Below, in pieces: positions 31,595 through 33,315 of a stretch of 33,315 bases of DNA. Position 1 is the first letter of the stretch. Each line of letters opens with the position of its first letter. This DNA is from a bacterium. GTDB taxonomy: Bacteria; Patescibacteriota; Patescibacteriia; Patescibacteriales; Patescibacteriaceae. A model generated the notes under the pieces. That model ran no database searches. It worked only from the letters and a program-made list of their open reading frames with translations, and had not been told where the DNA came from. The position numbers were made by a program, and so were the translations under genes. The stretch is taken from NCBI GenBank assembly GCA_021819805.1, contig JAKAEX010000002.1:1-33315 (forward strand), given 5' to 3'.

Positions 31595-31629
31595 AAAACC
31601 TCTTGTCAATTTTTGAGAAGAGGTTTTTT
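31595..31629. terminator. Bidirectional intrinsic terminator
   Basis: AAAACCTCTT (31595-31604) pairs with AAGAGGTTTT (31618-31627), followed by TT. It serves the plus-strand operon, and on the minus strand the gene at 32074-31628, whose stop lies next to it. Confidence 0.8.
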
Positions 31630-32074
31630 AGTCGTCGGGACAATGAGTGTAAATAATGAAATAGAGGTCGCGAATCAGCTCGGGTGTGATATCAATCGGG
31701 CGTTTTTGTTGTTTTGGCGGCCCGGCCTTAAACGGCATGAGCTCCAAAACTATTTGCCTGATAACGGCTCGCAGATGACGGCTGGGCGTGGCATACCAGT
31801 AGTCAATCAGTTTGTGCAGGTCATTGATCTTTTTAAATTCGCAGTAAGATAATTTTTTGAGAGTGGTTAGAAAACCGTTGCTCTCAATTTTTTTCCAGTC
31901 TTTTGACCAATGAGCCATAATTTCTTGCTCGCTGATTTCGTCCGGCAGCCAGTCAATAAATCTGATTAAGAGCTGAGTGTCAAACTCAACTATTTTATCA
32001 ACCAGCAGTTCCGAGCGGTAGAGGCGAAGCAGTTCGTCTCTATCTAAAATTTGCAAAAGTTCCGTTTTTTTCAT
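31628..32074 (-). CDS. Hypothetical helical protein
   Basis: I do not recognise this 148-residue protein. It is predicted soluble and mostly helical, with acidic and basic clusters (MKKTELLQILDRDELLRLYR; WSKDWKKIESNGFLTTLKKL) and a Cys in SYCEFKKI. The C-terminal third has a proline-rich turn (KAGPPKQQKRPIDI) and ends YTHCPDD. AAAGG lies about 9 nt before the ATG as a weak SD. It is transcribed alone, convergent with the radical SAM operon and divergent from the 32214 gene. Confidence 0.68.
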   Translation of the reverse strand: MKKTELLQILDRDELLRLYRSELLVDKIVEFDTQLLIRFIDWLPDEISEQEIMAHWSKDWKKIESNGFLTTLKKLSYCEFKKINDLHKLIDYWYATPSRHLRAVIRQIVLELMPFKAGPPKQQKRPIDITPELIRDLYFIIYTHCPDD

Positions 32075-32148
32075 TTTTTGCCTTTCATAAAAAGAACAGC
32101 TTGATAAGTTAATAAATTAAAACCCAAACTGCCCAGAAAAGCAAGGGC

Positions 32149-32177
32149 TTGCCAGCGTTTGGCGGCTGTATTAAACT
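32149..32177 (+). promoter_or_regulatory. Putative promoter for the 32214 gene
   Basis: TTGCCA (32149-32154), 17 nt and TAAACT (32172-32177), leaving a leader of about 30 nt to the ATG at 32214. Confidence 0.5.
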
Positions 32178-32213
32178 AAAGAGACTAATAAAAACCTCAC
32201 TAAATTTTTAAAA

Positions 32214-32516
32214 ATGAAGCTAAGATTAAACAAAAAAGTTTTAAAAGAGAACTCGGTGCAGTTTATGCGCCAGGCCGGCTATAGCTTTATCAGAGGCATA
32301 GTTGGCGAGGAAATGAGTTTTGAGCGGCCTTTGGCGGCCAATGGCTGGCCCCGCTTTCACGCCTATGTGAAAGAAGATGATAACGAATTGAGTATTAACT
32401 TGCATCTGGATCAAAAGCGCCCGAGCTATGCCGGCGCCAGCGCGCACAGCGGCGAGTACGATGGAGAACTGCTAAATGAGGAAATAGAGAGAATAAAATT
32501 ATTAGCTAAAAGCTAA
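32214..32516 (+). CDS. Conserved hypothetical protein of Patescibacteria type
   Basis: This 100-residue protein begins with a basic segment (MKLRLNKKVLKE) and then contains PRFHAYVKEDDNELSINLHL and DQKRPSYAGASAHSGEYDGE (about residues 46-85). The FHAYV, INLHLDQK and AHSGEY elements are, as I recall, characteristic of a short unnamed family that is common in Patescibacteria genomes. The closely spaced His, Asp and Glu residues could bind a metal. There is no signal peptide. It has its own promoter, and dnaG follows after 129 nt. No function can be given. Confidence 0.78.
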   Translation: MKLRLNKKVLKENSVQFMRQAGYSFIRGIVGEEMSFERPLAANGWPRFHAYVKEDDNELSINLHLDQKRPSYAGASAHSGEYDGELLNEEIERIKLLAKS

Positions 32517-32645
32517 GAGCTAAAAGCGAAAAGCTCTGGAGCTCGCTTCGCTCGCAATTTTATTTAATAAATAAAAAGTCGCGGAGTGTTAATGACGCGA
32601 CACCTAAAGTTTTTACATTTTACCTTTTAGTTTTTAGCTTATCCT
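32517..32645. other. Non-coding spacer before dnaG with short repeats and a hairpin
   Basis: The spacer starts with AGCTAAAAGC-like direct repeats (around 32505-32533) whose inverse, TTTTAGCTT, appears near 32630-32641. A GTCGCG/CGCGAC hairpin (32578-32583 and 32596-32601) lies in between, with no T-run. I see no ORF and no clear dnaG promoter. Confidence 0.4.
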
Positions 32646-33315
32646 ATGTCTCCGGCCGAAGAAGTAAAAAATAAATTGGACATCGTGGAAATTATCAGAG
32701 AGTATATTTCTCTCAAGCCCTCCGGCAGAAATTTTCAGGCGCTGTGTCCGTTTCATAATGAAAAGTCGCCGTCTTTGGTGATTAGTCCGGATAAACAAAT
32801 CTGGCATTGTTTTGGTTGCGCCAAGGGCGGTGATGTTTTTACTTTTGTCATGGAAAAAGAGGGTTTAACCTTTGGTGAAGCTTTGCGATTTTTGGCCGGC
32901 AAGGCCGGGGTTAATTTGCCGGATTACAGTCCGGAGCTGGTTAGCCAAAAAAATCGCTTGTTGGATTGTTTGGACACCGCCGCCGCTTATTATCATCGCG
33001 CTTTAATGGAATCGCCTTTGGCCGAGCCGGCCAGGCAATACTTGGCCAAGCGCGGTTTAACCGAGGATGTAATTGAAGATTGGCAAATCGGTTTCAGTCC
33101 GGACTCCTGGGATGATTTGATTAATTTTTTGAAAAGCAAAAAGTTTACCGAACGCGATATTGCCGAGGCCGGTTTGTCGGTGGCCAAAGCCGGCGCCGCC
33201 GTGCGTTATTTTAATCGCTTCCGCGGCCGCATTATGTTTCCCATTGCCGACGCCAATTCCAATATTGTCGGTTTTACGGCCAGAGTTTTGCCGGAGCGCG
33301 AAGGCCAAGACGGCA
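32646..33315 (+). CDS. dnaG: DNA primase, 3'-truncated by the window end
   Basis: DnaG makes RNA primers for replication. The visible 223 codons include the N-terminal CHC2 zinc ribbon with C34, H37, C55 and C58 (CPFHNEKSPSLVISPD, HCFGCAKGGD), which binds single-stranded template. The start of the RNA-polymerase core then shows YFNRFRGRIMFPI and NIVGFTARVLPE (about residues 190-215). The start ATG at 32646 is at the family's usual distance before the finger. The frame is open to the last base, so the TOPRIM core and helicase-binding domain lie outside the window. rpoD often follows dnaG, but this cannot be seen here. Confidence 0.97.
   Translation, partial: MSPAEEVKNKLDIVEIIREYISLKPSGRNFQALCPFHNEKSPSLVISPDKQIWHCFGCAKGGDVFTFVMEKEGLTFGEALRFLAGKAGVNLPDYSPELVSQKNRLLDCLDTAAAYYHRALMESPLAEPARQYLAKRGLTEDVIEDWQIGFSPDSWDDLINFLKSKKFTERDIAEAGLSVAKAGAAVRYFNRFRGRIMFPIADANSNIVGFTARVLPEREGQDG

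Overview
The window looks like a chromosomal segment of an uncultured, small-genome bacterium, most likely of the Patescibacteria/CPR group. This is an inference from several traits: moderate AT content, tightly packed genes with gaps of a few bases, few Shine-Dalgarno (SD) sites, several promoters whose -10 box sits only 3-10 nt before the start codon, many short lineage-type hypothetical proteins, and housekeeping genes mixed with many glycosyltransferases. UGA and UAG are both ordinary stops here (UGA ends dprA and the 5727-6515 gene; UAG ends asnS, murA and others), which argues against the UGA-to-glycine code of Gracilibacteria/Absconditabacteria.

Layout. 1-3431: surface-glycan genes: a lipid-linked sugar transferase cut by the window edge, a 141-bp fragment duplicating the start of a glycosyltransferase gene, and two GT4 genes. 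3432-3787: a non-coding stretch holding a MITE-like nested inverted repeat. 3812-4204: a compositionally odd membrane protein. 4320-5624 (-): asnS. 5727-9021: two membrane proteins, a HIT protein, an MJ1255-type glycosyltransferase and a TIM-barrel-like protein. 9108-14619: nucleotide-sugar enzymes (RmlA-like, GalU) interleaved with three GT2 enzymes, an unknown gene with a tiny satellite ORF, and an SdpI-family protein. 14672-21700 (-): PEGA/propeller protein, murA, two hypotheticals, topA, dprA. 21986-22222 (-): tRNA-Ile(UAU) and tRNA-Val(GAC). 22351-25123: a CDP-alcohol phosphatidyltransferase, then groES-groEL behind a CIRCE operator; groEL carries an in-frame TAG. 25258-28111: L,D-transpeptidase, gatA, a DsbA-fold protein. 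28159-29900: tRNA-Ser followed by two AT-rich genes and a candidate structured RNA. 29920-33315: small membrane protein, radical SAM enzyme, membrane protein, two hypotheticals, and the start of dnaG.

How it fits together. GalU and the RmlA-like enzyme would supply activated sugars; the sugar transferase would start a glycan on a lipid carrier; and the GT4 and GT2 enzymes would extend it. MurA and the L,D-transpeptidase point to a peptidoglycan wall. The observations most worth a second look are the amber codon and AT-rich mosaic patch in groEL, the variant but perfectly symmetrical CIRCE, the synonymous-only duplication at 1040/1177, the tRNA-Ile with a genomically encoded UAU anticodon, and the promoter-hairpin-terminator unit abutting the NYN nuclease gene.
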